Below, in pieces: positions 24,018 to 32,606 of a DNA stretch of 64,000 bases (position 1 is its first letter; each line of letters begins with the position of its first letter). A program made the translations under genes and the position numbers. Source of the DNA: Actinomycetota bacterium (GTDB taxonomy: Bacteria > Actinomycetota > Actinomycetes > S36-B12 > CAIYMF01); assembly GCA_026393115.1 (NCBI GenBank), contig JAPLAU010000009.1:1-64000 (forward strand), read 5' to 3'. The notes beneath the pieces are model-generated. The model made no database searches, was not told the origin of the DNA, and saw nothing but the letters and a program-made list of their open reading frames with translations.

Positions 24018-25204
24018 GCGAGTCAGACAAACGCATTGCGATCATTGGCGCGGGCGTTGGTGGTTTGAGTCTGGCACTCGCATTGCGCGAACGCGGCATG
24101 GAAGCACAGATCTACGAGAAGACGCATGAACTGCGAGAAGTCGGCGCCGCGGTGTACCTCGCAGCCAACGCATCGCGCTTCATCGAACGGTTTGGTCTAG
24201 GCGATGCATTCGCCGCTGTTTCGTGGGAACCAACGGCGCTGATCTATCGCGATGGACGTGACGGTCATGTCATTGCGCGGCACGACGAGACGGAGTTGGG
24301 CGCGTACGGTGCACCTGGCTACGGCATTCACCGTGCCGACCTGCAGGAAATCCTGGCCGATGCCGTCGGGCACGACCGCATTCACTTGGGCAAAGAAATT
24401 GCATCGTACGCGCAAGAAGGCAGCGAGGTGACGATCGACTTCGCCGACGGCACGCAGGCGGTAGCCGACATCGTCGTCGGCGCCGACGGAGCGCGGTCAC
24501 TCGTGCGCGAGTTGATGGTCGGACACGATGACAAGATCTACACCGGGCGAAGTGGATTCCGTGGCCTTGTGGATGTGAAGGATCTGCCAAGCCTTCCTGA
24601 CCCGACGGCGATCCAATTCTGGATCGGCCCGGATGGTCACCTGTTGCACTACCCCATCGGTGGCAACGGCGACGTTATCAACTTCCTACTGGTCAAGCGC
24701 ATGGCGTGGGAGGGAGACGACTGGATGGTCGATGCGGGTCCCGACGAGCACTTGCGCTTGTTTGAAGGATGGCACCCCGCTGTCATGGAGATGATCAGCG
24801 CTCCCACTTTCGATCGCCGCTGGGCGCTAAATCGCAGGCCACCGCTGTCGCAGTGGTACGACGGTCGCGTCGTGTTGCTAGGCGATGCTGCTCATGCCCT
24901 CGTTCCACATCACGGTCAGGGCGCCAACGTCACGGTGGAAGATGCCGTCGTTCTCGCGCGTTGTCTGAGCAAAAGCGATGACATCGACGCCGCGATTGCT
25001 TCATATCAAGACCAGCGGTTGGAACGTACCGCTCGCGTGCAGAAGGCGTCGTATGTCACCGCCGACGTATTGCACCTTCCTGATGGTGACGAAGCCACGC
25101 AACGCAACGCGCAACTTGCATCAAGCGAGTGGATACATGGCCAACTCGACTGGATTCATTCGTACAACGCAGATCCCGACTTCGACAAGGTGGACATCGC
25201 ATGA
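24014..25204 (+). CDS. FAD-dependent monooxygenase (salicylate / 3-hydroxybenzoate hydroxylase-like)
   Basis: A 396-residue single-domain flavin hydroxylase. Motifs are IIGAGVGGLSLALALRERG for FAD, VGADGARSLVRELM (the DG motif) and VLLGDAAHALVPHHGQGANV (the GD motif). It lacks the C-terminal thioredoxin-like domain of its neighbour at 21413 and belongs to the salicylate hydroxylase subgroup. Two different flavin hydroxylases in one operon suggest successive ring hydroxylations, or a decarboxylating step, before ring cleavage. GTG start within the GTGA overlap. Confidence 0.82.
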   Translation: MSESDKRIAIIGAGVGGLSLALALRERGMEAQIYEKTHELREVGAAVYLAANASRFIERFGLGDAFAAVSWEPTALIYRDGRDGHVIARHDETELGAYGAPGYGIHRADLQEILADAVGHDRIHLGKEIASYAQEGSEVTIDFADGTQAVADIVVGADGARSLVRELMVGHDDKIYTGRSGFRGLVDVKDLPSLPDPTAIQFWIGPDGHLLHYPIGGNGDVINFLLVKRMAWEGDDWMVDAGPDEHLRLFEGWHPAVMEMISAPTFDRRWALNRRPPLSQWYDGRVVLLGDAAHALVPHHGQGANVTVEDAVVLARCLSKSDDIDAAIASYQDQRLERTARVQKASYVTADVLHLPDGDEATQRNAQLASSEWIHGQLDWIHSYNADPDFDKVDIA

Positions 25205-26067
25205 ATATCGAACAACTCGGATACCTCGGCTTCAACTCCACCGAGCCCTCGGCGTTTACGAACTACGCGACCAACGTGCTGGGCATGCAGTCGGTGGATC
25301 TGGAGACCGGTCGCCCGTCATTCCGCATCGACTCCAACGAACAGCGCGTGATCGTCGAAACGTCTGACACGAACGGCGCCGCGTACATGGGCTGGGAAGT
25401 TGTGGACTCTGCAGCATTGCGCGACGCCGCAGGCGAGGTTGAGGCTACCGGCGTGTTAGTTACCGAAGCGACTACTGAGGAACTCGAAGTGCGTCGCGTC
25501 GCTCAGATGGTGCACTTCCTCGACCCTGCCGGTCACCGCGTCGAGTTGTACTCAGGTGCGGCGAAGACCAGCGAGGCGTTTAACTCGCCCCGCGGCATTC
25601 CAAGCTTCGTGGCTGAGGAACTCGGAGTCGGTCACGTTGTTCTGTCGACCCGCACCCTGGTCGAGACGCAGGCGTTCTACGTTGACGTGCTCGGCTTTAA
25701 GGTGAGCGATTACATGATCGACGCGCCGTTCACGGCAACCTTTCTGCACTGTAACCCTCGCCATCACAGCATCGCGCTGGCCGATGGCAACTTCTTCGAC
25801 ATCCCCAACGTGATGCACCACTTCATGTTGGAAATTGAAGATGAGGACGAGGTGGGTCGCGCGTGGGACTACGTGCAAGCGGAAAACGTTCCGGTCGCGA
25901 TGAGCATTGGCCGTCACACCAACGACAACATGTTCTCGTTCTACGTGGCGTCACCGGTGGGCGTGCTCACCGAGTTCGGCGCCGGTGGGTGCCTCATCGA
26001 CGATGCGACGTGGGAGCCCTGGCAGATGCCCGGCCCGGACGTGTGGGGTCACAAGCACGGTCACTGA
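25201..26067 (+). CDS. Extradiol ring-cleavage dioxygenase (BphC/HsaC type, vicinal oxygen chelate fold)
   Basis: A 288-residue two-domain type I extradiol dioxygenase starting NIEQLGYLGFNSTEPSAFTN. The Fe(II) ligands expected in the C-terminal domain are seen as His in VGHVVLSTR, His in NVMHHFMLEI, and Glu in PVGVLTEFGAGG; RHHSIALADG is also conserved. It cleaves a catechol next to the hydroxyls, giving the substrate for the hydrolase at 23166. ATG overlaps the upstream stop. It ends just before palindrome copy 5. Confidence 0.88.
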   Translation: MNIEQLGYLGFNSTEPSAFTNYATNVLGMQSVDLETGRPSFRIDSNEQRVIVETSDTNGAAYMGWEVVDSAALRDAAGEVEATGVLVTEATTEELEVRRVAQMVHFLDPAGHRVELYSGAAKTSEAFNSPRGIPSFVAEELGVGHVVLSTRTLVETQAFYVDVLGFKVSDYMIDAPFTATFLHCNPRHHSIALADGNFFDIPNVMHHFMLEIEDEDEVGRAWDYVQAENVPVAMSIGRHTNDNMFSFYVASPVGVLTEFGAGGCLIDDATWEPWQMPGPDVWGHKHGH

Positions 26068-26112
26068 GTTGACCCGACCCGTCAGTTCTCTCCCTTCACC
26101 CGCTTCCCCGCT

Positions 26113-26183
26113 TTCCGCGCGAGTCCATCGGTTACGCGGCCTAAGAGGGGCATTTGACCCGCGTAAGTGATGAACTCGCGGAA
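26113..26183. repeat. Dispersed palindromic element, copy 5
   Basis: About 71 bp, almost identical to copy 4 in arms and core (CTAAGAGGGGCATTTGACCC) and in the same orientation. It lies in a convergent gap at the downstream end of the aromatic cluster, so copies 4 and 5 bracket that cluster. A G-run follows the right arm. Confidence 0.9.
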
Positions 26184-26218
26184 GGGGGGGATGGAAGGGG
26201 AGGTGCGCGGGGCGGGGA

Positions 26219-27112
26219 TCAGAGCAGGCGCGCCGAGAGGTAGTTGAACAACACGGTGCCGCTGTCGACGCCGTATTGGTGCAACTGCTGCGGAGTTGAG
26301 GTCACCTGATCACCCTCAAGTCGATCGAGCAAGACAGCGCAGATCATCGCGAACGACGAGAATCCCCACCAGTTGAGATAGGCAGCGAGCATCGCACCTT
26401 CCATCTCGATGTTGGCCACGTCGTTCTCGCGCAACCAGTTGAGAAAATCCTGTTTCGTCTCAGCGGTCTCAAGTCGCAGTGCGCCATCGAGTCGGAACTG
26501 TTCAAGGAAGAACTCGTGGGTGGCGATGGTGCGGCCGGACACGAGGGGAATTCCAGATCGCTCATTCGCCCGCAGGATTGCCTCTCGCGTAGCGGCAGGG
26601 AAGGTGCCGTCGAACCAGTAGGTGCCGCGCCCACCTTGCATGAGGCGATAGGGCTTGAGGTCAGCCATCAGCCCTTCAGTCGATACGACGACTGTGCCGC
26701 CTGGCTGTCCTACCCCGCCGCTGGTTCCGACTCTCGCCCAGAACACCTCATCAATCGCATCGAGGTCGCCGCCTTTGAGGAAGTAGACCATGCGCAGCAC
26801 TTCTTGTACGGCGATAGATGCGCTCGGCATTCCCATCCCGTGCGATGCGAAAAGGACGCCCGCGGTGTAACGCGTGACGAAGCGATCCTCTTTCGGAAAG
26901 GCGATGATGGCGCTGCCACCGTTGAGGTCGCTCCACGTCTGAGCGAACTCATTGATGCGCTCCCCTGAGCCGGCCATGATCACCGCGCGCACATCGCGTA
27001 GCGGTTCGAGCATGGTGTCCGAGCTCGATGTTCCAAAGTGGTAGTAGAAGTCTTCATGGGAGCCGTTGAGCACGCCATCAAGGAACTCGGTGTTGATGTT
27101 CTCGCTCTTCAT
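26219..27112 (-). CDS. Uridine phosphorylase-like nucleoside phosphorylase
   Basis: A 297-residue member of the PNP/UDP phosphorylase family. MAGSGERINEF and FWARVGTSGGVGQPGG (phosphate/ribose loop) and ENDVANIEMEGAMLAAYLNW (the MEGA motif that binds ribose) are clear. It should split uridine or a related nucleoside by phosphorolysis. I start it at ATG 27112 because GGAGGAGAGG lies just upstream; an upstream in-frame ATG would overlap the transporter gene. It is the last gene after the M20 peptidase and AbgT transporter genes. Confidence 0.8.
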   Translation of the reverse strand: MKSENINTEFLDGVLNGSHEDFYYHFGTSSSDTMLEPLRDVRAVIMAGSGERINEFAQTWSDLNGGSAIIAFPKEDRFVTRYTAGVLFASHGMGMPSASIAVQEVLRMVYFLKGGDLDAIDEVFWARVGTSGGVGQPGGTVVVSTEGLMADLKPYRLMQGGRGTYWFDGTFPAATREAILRANERSGIPLVSGRTIATHEFFLEQFRLDGALRLETAETKQDFLNWLRENDVANIEMEGAMLAAYLNWWGFSSFAMICAVLLDRLEGDQVTSTPQQLHQYGVDSGTVLFNYLSARLL

Positions 27113-27180
27113 GGCCTCTCCTCCGACGGGTGCACCTGAATCCGACAGTAGTGCGCCAGTGAGGGCCGAGGTGTGCGCCT

Positions 27181-28848
27181 TCAGATACCCCAGGGGATTC
27201 CGAGCAGGTACCACGCCATGAAGAAAGCCGTCCACACCACGGAGAGCACTGCGAAGTACGGCAGCATCAACGCAATCACTGTGCCGATTCCAGAGCGCTT
27301 GTCATAGCGCGCGGCAAACACCACGATTAATGGGAAGTAGGCCATGATCGGCGTCACGATGTTGATCGGTGAGTCGCCCACTCGGTAGGCAGCAAGCACC
27401 GCAGCCGGATCAACTCCGATGCGCAGGAACAACGGGATGAAGATCGGTGCGAGCAGTGCCCACTTCGCGATCGCCTGCGGAATGATGATGCCGATCACGA
27501 GCGTGATCAGGATGGCAACGAGCAGCAACCATCCGGCGCCGATGTCGACGCGCTCAATCAAGTCGCCGAGTTTGACCGCTGCAACCTGCGGCATCTTCGA
27601 GTAGTTGAAGTACGCAATGAACTGAGCGATGAGCAGGAACAGCAACAGCAAGCCTGCGAGCCCAGCCCACGACTTGGTGATCGCGTCAATCGCTTGGGTC
27701 GACGTGCGAATCGTGCCGGCGCCGCGGCCGTAACCCATGCCGGCCGCGAAGAACAGCAGCGAGATGATCACGATGAGGCTGTCCATGAACGGTGACGTGC
27801 CAATGATGTCGCCGGTCTCAGCATCGCGTAGAGGTGCGCCCGCCGGCAAGGTGAGCAACAACACCAGTGCGAGCGCTGCGACAAACCACCAACCTGCGTG
27901 ACGAAGTCCGCGCTTATCGGCCGACTCTTCGATATCAGGTGAGTCGTCGGCCTTCTGCATGTCACTCGCGTCGACGACAGGTGCAATCGATGGGTCGTAC
28001 TTGCCAAGTCGCTTCTCAACCACTCGTGAAGTAATCACCCCCAGCAACACGGTGAGCACGATGGTGGAACCGATGCCGAACCAGAGGTTGGCCGTGATTC
28101 CGATCGACTGGGTGGGATCAACGATGTGGATTGACTCATTGGTGATCTCGGCAAGCACCGCATCGTTGGGTGTCACCATCAGATTCACACCAAACCCACC
28201 TGCGACACCGGCGAAAGCGGCGGCCATTCCCGCGAGCGGATGTCGTCCCACGCTCATGAACGCAGCGGCGCCGAGTGGAATCAGAACGAGGTAACCGGCA
28301 TCGGAAGCGATGCTCGACAGGATTCCGAGAAACACGATGATGTAGGTCAGGGCCGCGGGAGCCGACACGGCAACGAGTTTGCGAATGAGTGACGCAATGA
28401 GCCCTGAGCGTTCTGCGACTCCCACCCCGATCATGACGATGAGAATGATTCCCATCGCCGTGAAACCCATGAAGTTGGGCACGAACGAGGTAAACAAGAA
28501 GCGGATGCCGTCGACGGTCAGTAGACCTTGAATCTTTACCGTCTCAGTGACCACGTGGTAGTCGAGGGCGTCGGGTGGCTGTGAGGGCATGGTTTCGCCC
28601 GGCAGTACTGAGCCACCAATTCCGATCGCATCAATCGACTGAGGTGTCGGCTTGACCACTTCGTAGGTTGCACCCACTCCGGCCCACGACAGCAATTGCG
28701 ACAAAATGATGGCGCCGATGCACAGTGCGAGGAACAGGATTGCCGGGTGCGGCACCTTGTTTCCGACGCGCTCGATGAAGTCGAGCAGTCGTTGCAGCAG
28801 GCCACCGCTCTTTGCTTCGGGTTCTTCGGTGATGGTGTCGGTGCTCAT
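27181..28848 (-). CDS. AbgT-family transporter
   Basis: A 555-residue membrane protein with about 12-13 predicted hydrophobic segments and the AbgT hallmarks FVPNFMGFTAMGIILIVMIG and RVGDSPINIVTPIMAYFPLI. AbgT members import p-aminobenzoyl-glutamate or export sulfonamides by ion coupling. The start codon overlaps the M20 peptidase stop (ATGA), so the two are co-translated, resembling the abgA/abgB/abgT link in enteric bacteria. A charged cytoplasmic loop lies near residues 275-320. Confidence 0.88.
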   Translation of the reverse strand: MSTDTITEEPEAKSGGLLQRLLDFIERVGNKVPHPAILFLALCIGAIILSQLLSWAGVGATYEVVKPTPQSIDAIGIGGSVLPGETMPSQPPDALDYHVVTETVKIQGLLTVDGIRFLFTSFVPNFMGFTAMGIILIVMIGVGVAERSGLIASLIRKLVAVSAPAALTYIIVFLGILSSIASDAGYLVLIPLGAAAFMSVGRHPLAGMAAAFAGVAGGFGVNLMVTPNDAVLAEITNESIHIVDPTQSIGITANLWFGIGSTIVLTVLLGVITSRVVEKRLGKYDPSIAPVVDASDMQKADDSPDIEESADKRGLRHAGWWFVAALALVLLLTLPAGAPLRDAETGDIIGTSPFMDSLIVIISLLFFAAGMGYGRGAGTIRTSTQAIDAITKSWAGLAGLLLLFLLIAQFIAYFNYSKMPQVAAVKLGDLIERVDIGAGWLLLVAILITLVIGIIIPQAIAKWALLAPIFIPLFLRIGVDPAAVLAAYRVGDSPINIVTPIMAYFPLIVVFAARYDKRSGIGTVIALMLPYFAVLSVVWTAFFMAWYLLGIPWGI

Positions 28849-30218
28849 ACGCTCGACCGGGCGCCGAGCCGACCGAATAGGTCAGCAATGGCAAGCGTGG
28901 TGCGTTCGAGTTCGTCGAGCAGGACCCGCTCGTTAGGACCGTGAATGTTCGAGTAACCATCGGTACAACCGACGAGCAAGATGTCGGCCGCGGGTGCTGC
29001 CTCATGCAGTGAGCGCACGAGCGGAATCGAGCCACCGGCGCCGATCTGCACCGTTTCGGTCTCCCACGCGTCGGCCCACACCGAGCGCGCGATGTCGTAG
29101 ACAGGTCCGTCGACCTTAGCTGCGTACCCGTAGCCGGTCTCGAGTCCGGTGACCGTGAGTGCAATTCCGAACGGCATGGCGTCGCGCAGGTGCCGAATCA
29201 TGGCATCCTGCGCTTCACGCGGGTCTTGCTCGGGGTGCACGCGCACATTGAGCTTTGCTCGCGCGTAGGGCGACACCGCGTTGAGTGCATTGTCGACCGA
29301 CGGAACATCAACGCCGATCACCGTGATCGCAGGGCCCGTCCAGATGCGTTCGCCCAGGGTGCCGGTGCCAATCAGGGGAACGCCGTCGGTGACCTCGGCG
29401 AGCGAACGAAACTCATCATCGGAAGGTCCGCCGCCGGTCCAGGGGTCGCGGCGTAGTCCGGCGACCGCGACGTCGCCTCGGTCGTCGTGCAGGCTGGCAA
29501 TTCCACGCATCAGCGCGAGCAGCGCGTCGGGGGCCGCACCGCCGTACTGGCCGCTGTGCTTGGCCGAACCCAGAGTGCGTACCTCAATCTCGACGTTGGC
29601 CATTCCGCGCAGCCCCACCGTGAGCGTCGGAACACCGGGGCGCATGTTGCCCATGTCGGCAATCACCATGACATCGGAGGCGAACCGAGTCGGATCGGTT
29701 TGCGGGTACGTGGTGAATGCGCCGCCGCCGACTTCTTCGAGTCCTTCGACAACGACCTTGATGCCGACCGGAGGGCGTCCACCCCACGCGCGGATCGCGC
29801 CGGCACAAGCGACGATGTTGCCTTTGGTGTCTGCGGTGCCACGGCCAAACATCGCGCCGTCGATCATCGTAGGAACGAAGGGTGAGGTATTCCAGAGACT
29901 GTCATCGCCAGCGCCCACCACGTCGTAGTGCCCGTAGAGCAGCACGGTGGGTGCTCCGGGTGGCGCAGGGATTTCACCGAAGACGATGGGAGCCGTTCCC
30001 GGAAGGTCGATGGTGTCGAAGTGCTCGATTCCGGAATCAGCGAAGACCCGCGTGACTTCATGCTGAGCGGCCGCCAGTGCGGCATGTGTCGACTCGGGAT
30101 AGCCCGGTACCGACACCGACGGGATGGCAACGAGTGTTTCGAGTTCGGAGGTGATTTCCGGCATGAGCCCGCGAACTCGAGTGCGCAATTCCTGGGTGCT
30201 GGCAGGGTCGGTCATCAC
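28845..30218 (-). CDS. M20-family metallopeptidase/dipeptidase
   Basis: A 457-residue zinc peptidase. The metal sites are YGHYDVVGAGD, FGRGTADTKGNI and the Glu pair in VEGLEEVGGGAF; the dimerisation domain lies between about residues 190 and 310. It resembles CPG2/CNDP-type dipeptidases that release an amino acid such as glutamate from an acyl or peptide partner. GTG 30218 and ATG 30215 are adjacent possible starts behind GGAGGAGC. With AbgT downstream, its substrate may be the imported aminobenzoyl-glutamate-like compound. Confidence 0.83.
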   Translation of the reverse strand: MMTDPASTQELRTRVRGLMPEITSELETLVAIPSVSVPGYPESTHAALAAAQHEVTRVFADSGIEHFDTIDLPGTAPIVFGEIPAPPGAPTVLLYGHYDVVGAGDDSLWNTSPFVPTMIDGAMFGRGTADTKGNIVACAGAIRAWGGRPPVGIKVVVEGLEEVGGGAFTTYPQTDPTRFASDVMVIADMGNMRPGVPTLTVGLRGMANVEIEVRTLGSAKHSGQYGGAAPDALLALMRGIASLHDDRGDVAVAGLRRDPWTGGGPSDDEFRSLAEVTDGVPLIGTGTLGERIWTGPAITVIGVDVPSVDNALNAVSPYARAKLNVRVHPEQDPREAQDAMIRHLRDAMPFGIALTVTGLETGYGYAAKVDGPVYDIARSVWADAWETETVQIGAGGSIPLVRSLHEAAPAADILLVGCTDGYSNIHGPNERVLLDELERTTLAIADLFGRLGARSSV

Positions 30219-30320
30219 GTGCTCCTCCGTGGGCGATGGTTGTCTCGGCCGGCGAACCTATGAACCGGACCTTAACCTCGAACCTCGTGGACCGCGACCG
30301 CTAGTCACTCGTGTGCGACT

Positions 30321-30332
30321 AATCTCTGGGCA
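30321..30332. repeat. AATCTCTGGGCA sequence, left of the GDPD remnant
   Basis: This 12-bp sequence recurs at 30627-30638 in the same orientation, where it is the left arm of a palindrome. The two copies bracket the GDPD remnant. From 30219 to 30320 I see nothing else recognisable. Confidence 0.5.
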
Positions 30333-30365
30333 GATGGGTGCGATAGGTGCGTCAGGTGCGTCAAT

Positions 30366-30611
30366 TTGCTCGCCGTTGGCCAGGAGTTAGCGTTCGGTGG
30401 CCCAGAATCGCGCCATCCGGCCGACATCACGAGCGTGCTCGACATGGGCGTCGACGGACTGATTTCCGACTACCCCGATCGTGCCGTTGACATCGCGCGC
30501 TCATCGACGCGAACGACGGTGTCTCGCGCGGTAGCTGTTGGCCTCGGCATCGTGGGGCTGTTGCTGATCGTGGTGGGTATCGCGGGCCGCACGTCCCGTC
30601 GCCGGTTGTGA
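30366..30611 (+). pseudogene. Remnant: C terminus of a glycerophosphodiester phosphodiesterase with a membrane tail
   Basis: An 81-codon frame. Its first half, ITSVLDMGVDGLISDYPDRA, matches the C-terminal strand-helix of GDPD enzymes (the GVDGIITDxPD motif), and is followed by a transmembrane helix (VAVGLGIVGLLLIVVGIAG). The N-terminal ~250 residues, with the catalytic His, are missing; the only start is a TTG. The break lies close to a copy of the AATCTCTGGGCA sequence at 30321 that recurs at 30627 just after the frame. Probably a deletion remnant. Confidence 0.6.
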
Positions 30612-30627
30612 GGGTCGTAACGCCCAA

Positions 30628-30672
30628 TCTCTGGGCAAAACGGTGCGCTTTATGCATCGATTTGCCCAGAGA
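30628..30672. terminator. 12-bp perfect inverted repeat, probable bidirectional terminator
   Basis: TCTCTGGGCAAA at 30628-30639 and its exact complement TTTGCCCAGAGA at 30661-30672 flank a 21-bp centre. It lies between the convergent GDPD remnant and the PHP-domain gene. A hairpin here could stop transcription from both sides, though no long U-tract follows. Confidence 0.55.
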
Positions 30673-30699
30673 ATGCTAGGAATCTTTCCCGCGCCCGCG

Positions 30700-31677
30700 T
30701 TACAGCGGATTACTCCACGCCCGAGCGCCCGTTTCGTCGGTCACGACGACTCGGCGATACACCGGATTGGGATCACAGTCGAGTAAAGCGCGAGTGATCA
30801 GTCCATTGCCGTCGGTGGCGAGTATTGCGCCCATGCGCCGACCGCCCCGACCCACTGACACATTGGTTCCGTTCTCGTGCTCGCGCTGAAGTCGAATCGA
30901 TCGAGCCGGTGAACATTCCACGATCACCCCGGCGTCGACAACTTCAATCGCGTGAATCGTCGGACCGTTGGAAAAGTACGACTGTCCGTTGCGCAATGCG
31001 TCAAGTACTGCTTCCTGGGAACGTTCGGCAGCACGCACCATCGTCCATGCCAGACCAAGTTCGAACAACGGGTAATGCTGATCGTCGGTGCCGATTCCGA
31101 ATACGGTGCGACCACTTGCCAACAGTGCGTCCCACCACACTGAGGAATCGCCGCGGCCGTCTTCCTCCTCGGCCGATCCGTTGAACATCTCGATACCGGC
31201 GATGCCGTCAGCGTCATCGAATTCGTCGATCGACAAGTGATTCCAGTACGGATGTGCGGTGTACGCAACCGCACCCATGGTGGCCGCCCACGCCGCTCCT
31301 TGCGTGAGCGAGGGAAACGTGCGGACCTCCCAGTTCTCCTCAGCGTTGAACATCCAGTTGTCCTTGTTGCCGCCAGGATCGTCGGGTAGGTGATCGATTC
31401 CCCACACGAGGAATTCGGCGCTCTGGCGCGGATAGTTCGGCTTGCGCAGATCGAAGCCAAGCTCGGCGCCGGGAATGGTGAGCAGTCGATCAGTCGACGG
31501 CGCTTCGGCGATACGCCAGTGATCGGTGATCGACAGCACGTCGAAGCCGGCTTCTTCGTACGCATTCGCGAGAATGTGCGGCGGCAGAGTTCCATCACTC
31601 ACGGTTGAGTGCGTATGCAGCGCGCACTTGAGCCACTCGCCGCCAGCCTCGAATGGGTTGGGCCGATTCGTACTCAT
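30700..31677 (-). CDS. PHP-domain metal-dependent hydrolase (CehA/McbA-like)
   Basis: A 325-residue PHP-domain protein. The HxH motif is in CALHTHSTVSDG (about residue 20); further metal-site segments are DVLSITDHWRI, a Glu in IPGAELGFD, VAYTAHPYWN and GTDDQHYP. The family hydrolyses phosphoesters or carbamates; the substrate is unknown. ATG 31677 is preferred because ATG-led MSTNRPNPFE is preceded by AAGGAGTACCG. It ends the leftward peptide transporter group and starts 10 bp after the permease stop, so it may act on an imported compound. Confidence 0.78.
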   Translation of the reverse strand: MSTNRPNPFEAGGEWLKCALHTHSTVSDGTLPPHILANAYEEAGFDVLSITDHWRIAEAPSTDRLLTIPGAELGFDLRKPNYPRQSAEFLVWGIDHLPDDPGGNKDNWMFNAEENWEVRTFPSLTQGAAWAATMGAVAYTAHPYWNHLSIDEFDDADGIAGIEMFNGSAEEEDGRGDSSVWWDALLASGRTVFGIGTDDQHYPLFELGLAWTMVRAAERSQEAVLDALRNGQSYFSNGPTIHAIEVVDAGVIVECSPARSIRLQREHENGTNVSVGRGGRRMGAILATDGNGLITRALLDCDPNPVYRRVVVTDETGARAWSNPL

Positions 31678-31687
31678 CGGTACTCCT

Positions 31688-32605
31688 TCATCGGTCGCGT
31701 AGCCGGGGGTCGAGCACTTCTTCCAACGCATACCCGCACAGGGTGAATGCCAGCGTGACACACACGACGGCAAGTCCGGGCGGCACGATCCACCACCAGT
31801 ATCCGTTGGTCATCGCACCACCGTTGAAAGCCTCTTGGATCGTGCGACCCCACGAAATCGACGTAGGGTCACCGAGTCCAAGAATCGCCAGTGTCGTTTC
31901 CGACAAGATCGCGACCGCGACAGTGAGAACGGCCTGGGCGAAGATCACCGGGAACACGTTGGGCAGCACATGCCGGGTGATGATGCTGCGGTCGGTGGCG
32001 CCGAGCGCGCGCGCTCGCTCGACGAAGGGCAACTCGCGCACACCCAGAGTCGAAGCGCGCACAACGCGTGCGGTGAGTGCCCACGACGTCACGGCGATGA
32101 CGATGATGATGTTGAGCAGTGTTGGTCCGAGGATGGCGGCCATGACGATGGCCAACACGAGCCACGGAATGACGAGGAACCAATCGATCAGCGCTCCGAG
32201 TACGCGATCGATTGCGGTGCCCCCGTAGTACCCGCTGAGTAATCCGAAGGTGGCGCCGATGAACACGGCGGCGGCCGTCGCCGCGAGGCCGACCGTGAGC
32301 GATACGCGCGTGCCGACGATGAGCAAACTCAGTACCGAACGCCCGAAGGAGTCGGTTCCCAACGGGTAGCCAGCGGTCGGTGGACTGTTCGGCGTTCCAG
32401 TCGCACTCGATGGATCAATGGAATCGGGGGAGACCAGAAGTGGCGACAACACTGCGACGAGTCCGAACCCTGCCAACACGATTAGTCCCAGCATGCCGCG
32501 TCGGTTGTGTCGGAATGCCGCCCAGCCACGCGAGAACCCGATGCGCCGGCGCTGCCACGTGAGTCTGGAAGCCGAGGAGGCGTTGGCGGGCTGAATGTCG
32601 ACCAT
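31688..32605 (-). CDS. Peptide/nickel-type ABC transporter permease (DppC family)
   Basis: A 305-residue inner-membrane permease with six hydrophobic segments. The EAA loop is seen as REGTK-like ARALGATDRSIITRHVLPNV, and DFLVIPWLVLAIVM precedes it. The N-terminal hydrophilic segment followed by RRGMLGLIVLAGFGLVAVLS is typical of DppC. ATG 32605 follows the DppB stop by one base; a TTG at 32620 is an alternative. It pairs with the DppB-type permease upstream. Confidence 0.88.
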   Translation of the reverse strand: MVDIQPANASSASRLTWQRRRIGFSRGWAAFRHNRRGMLGLIVLAGFGLVAVLSPLLVSPDSIDPSSATGTPNSPPTAGYPLGTDSFGRSVLSLLIVGTRVSLTVGLAATAAAVFIGATFGLLSGYYGGTAIDRVLGALIDWFLVIPWLVLAIVMAAILGPTLLNIIIVIAVTSWALTARVVRASTLGVRELPFVERARALGATDRSIITRHVLPNVFPVIFAQAVLTVAVAILSETTLAILGLGDPTSISWGRTIQEAFNGGAMTNGYWWWIVPPGLAVVCVTLAFTLCGYALEEVLDPRLRDR

Positions 32606-32606
32606 G

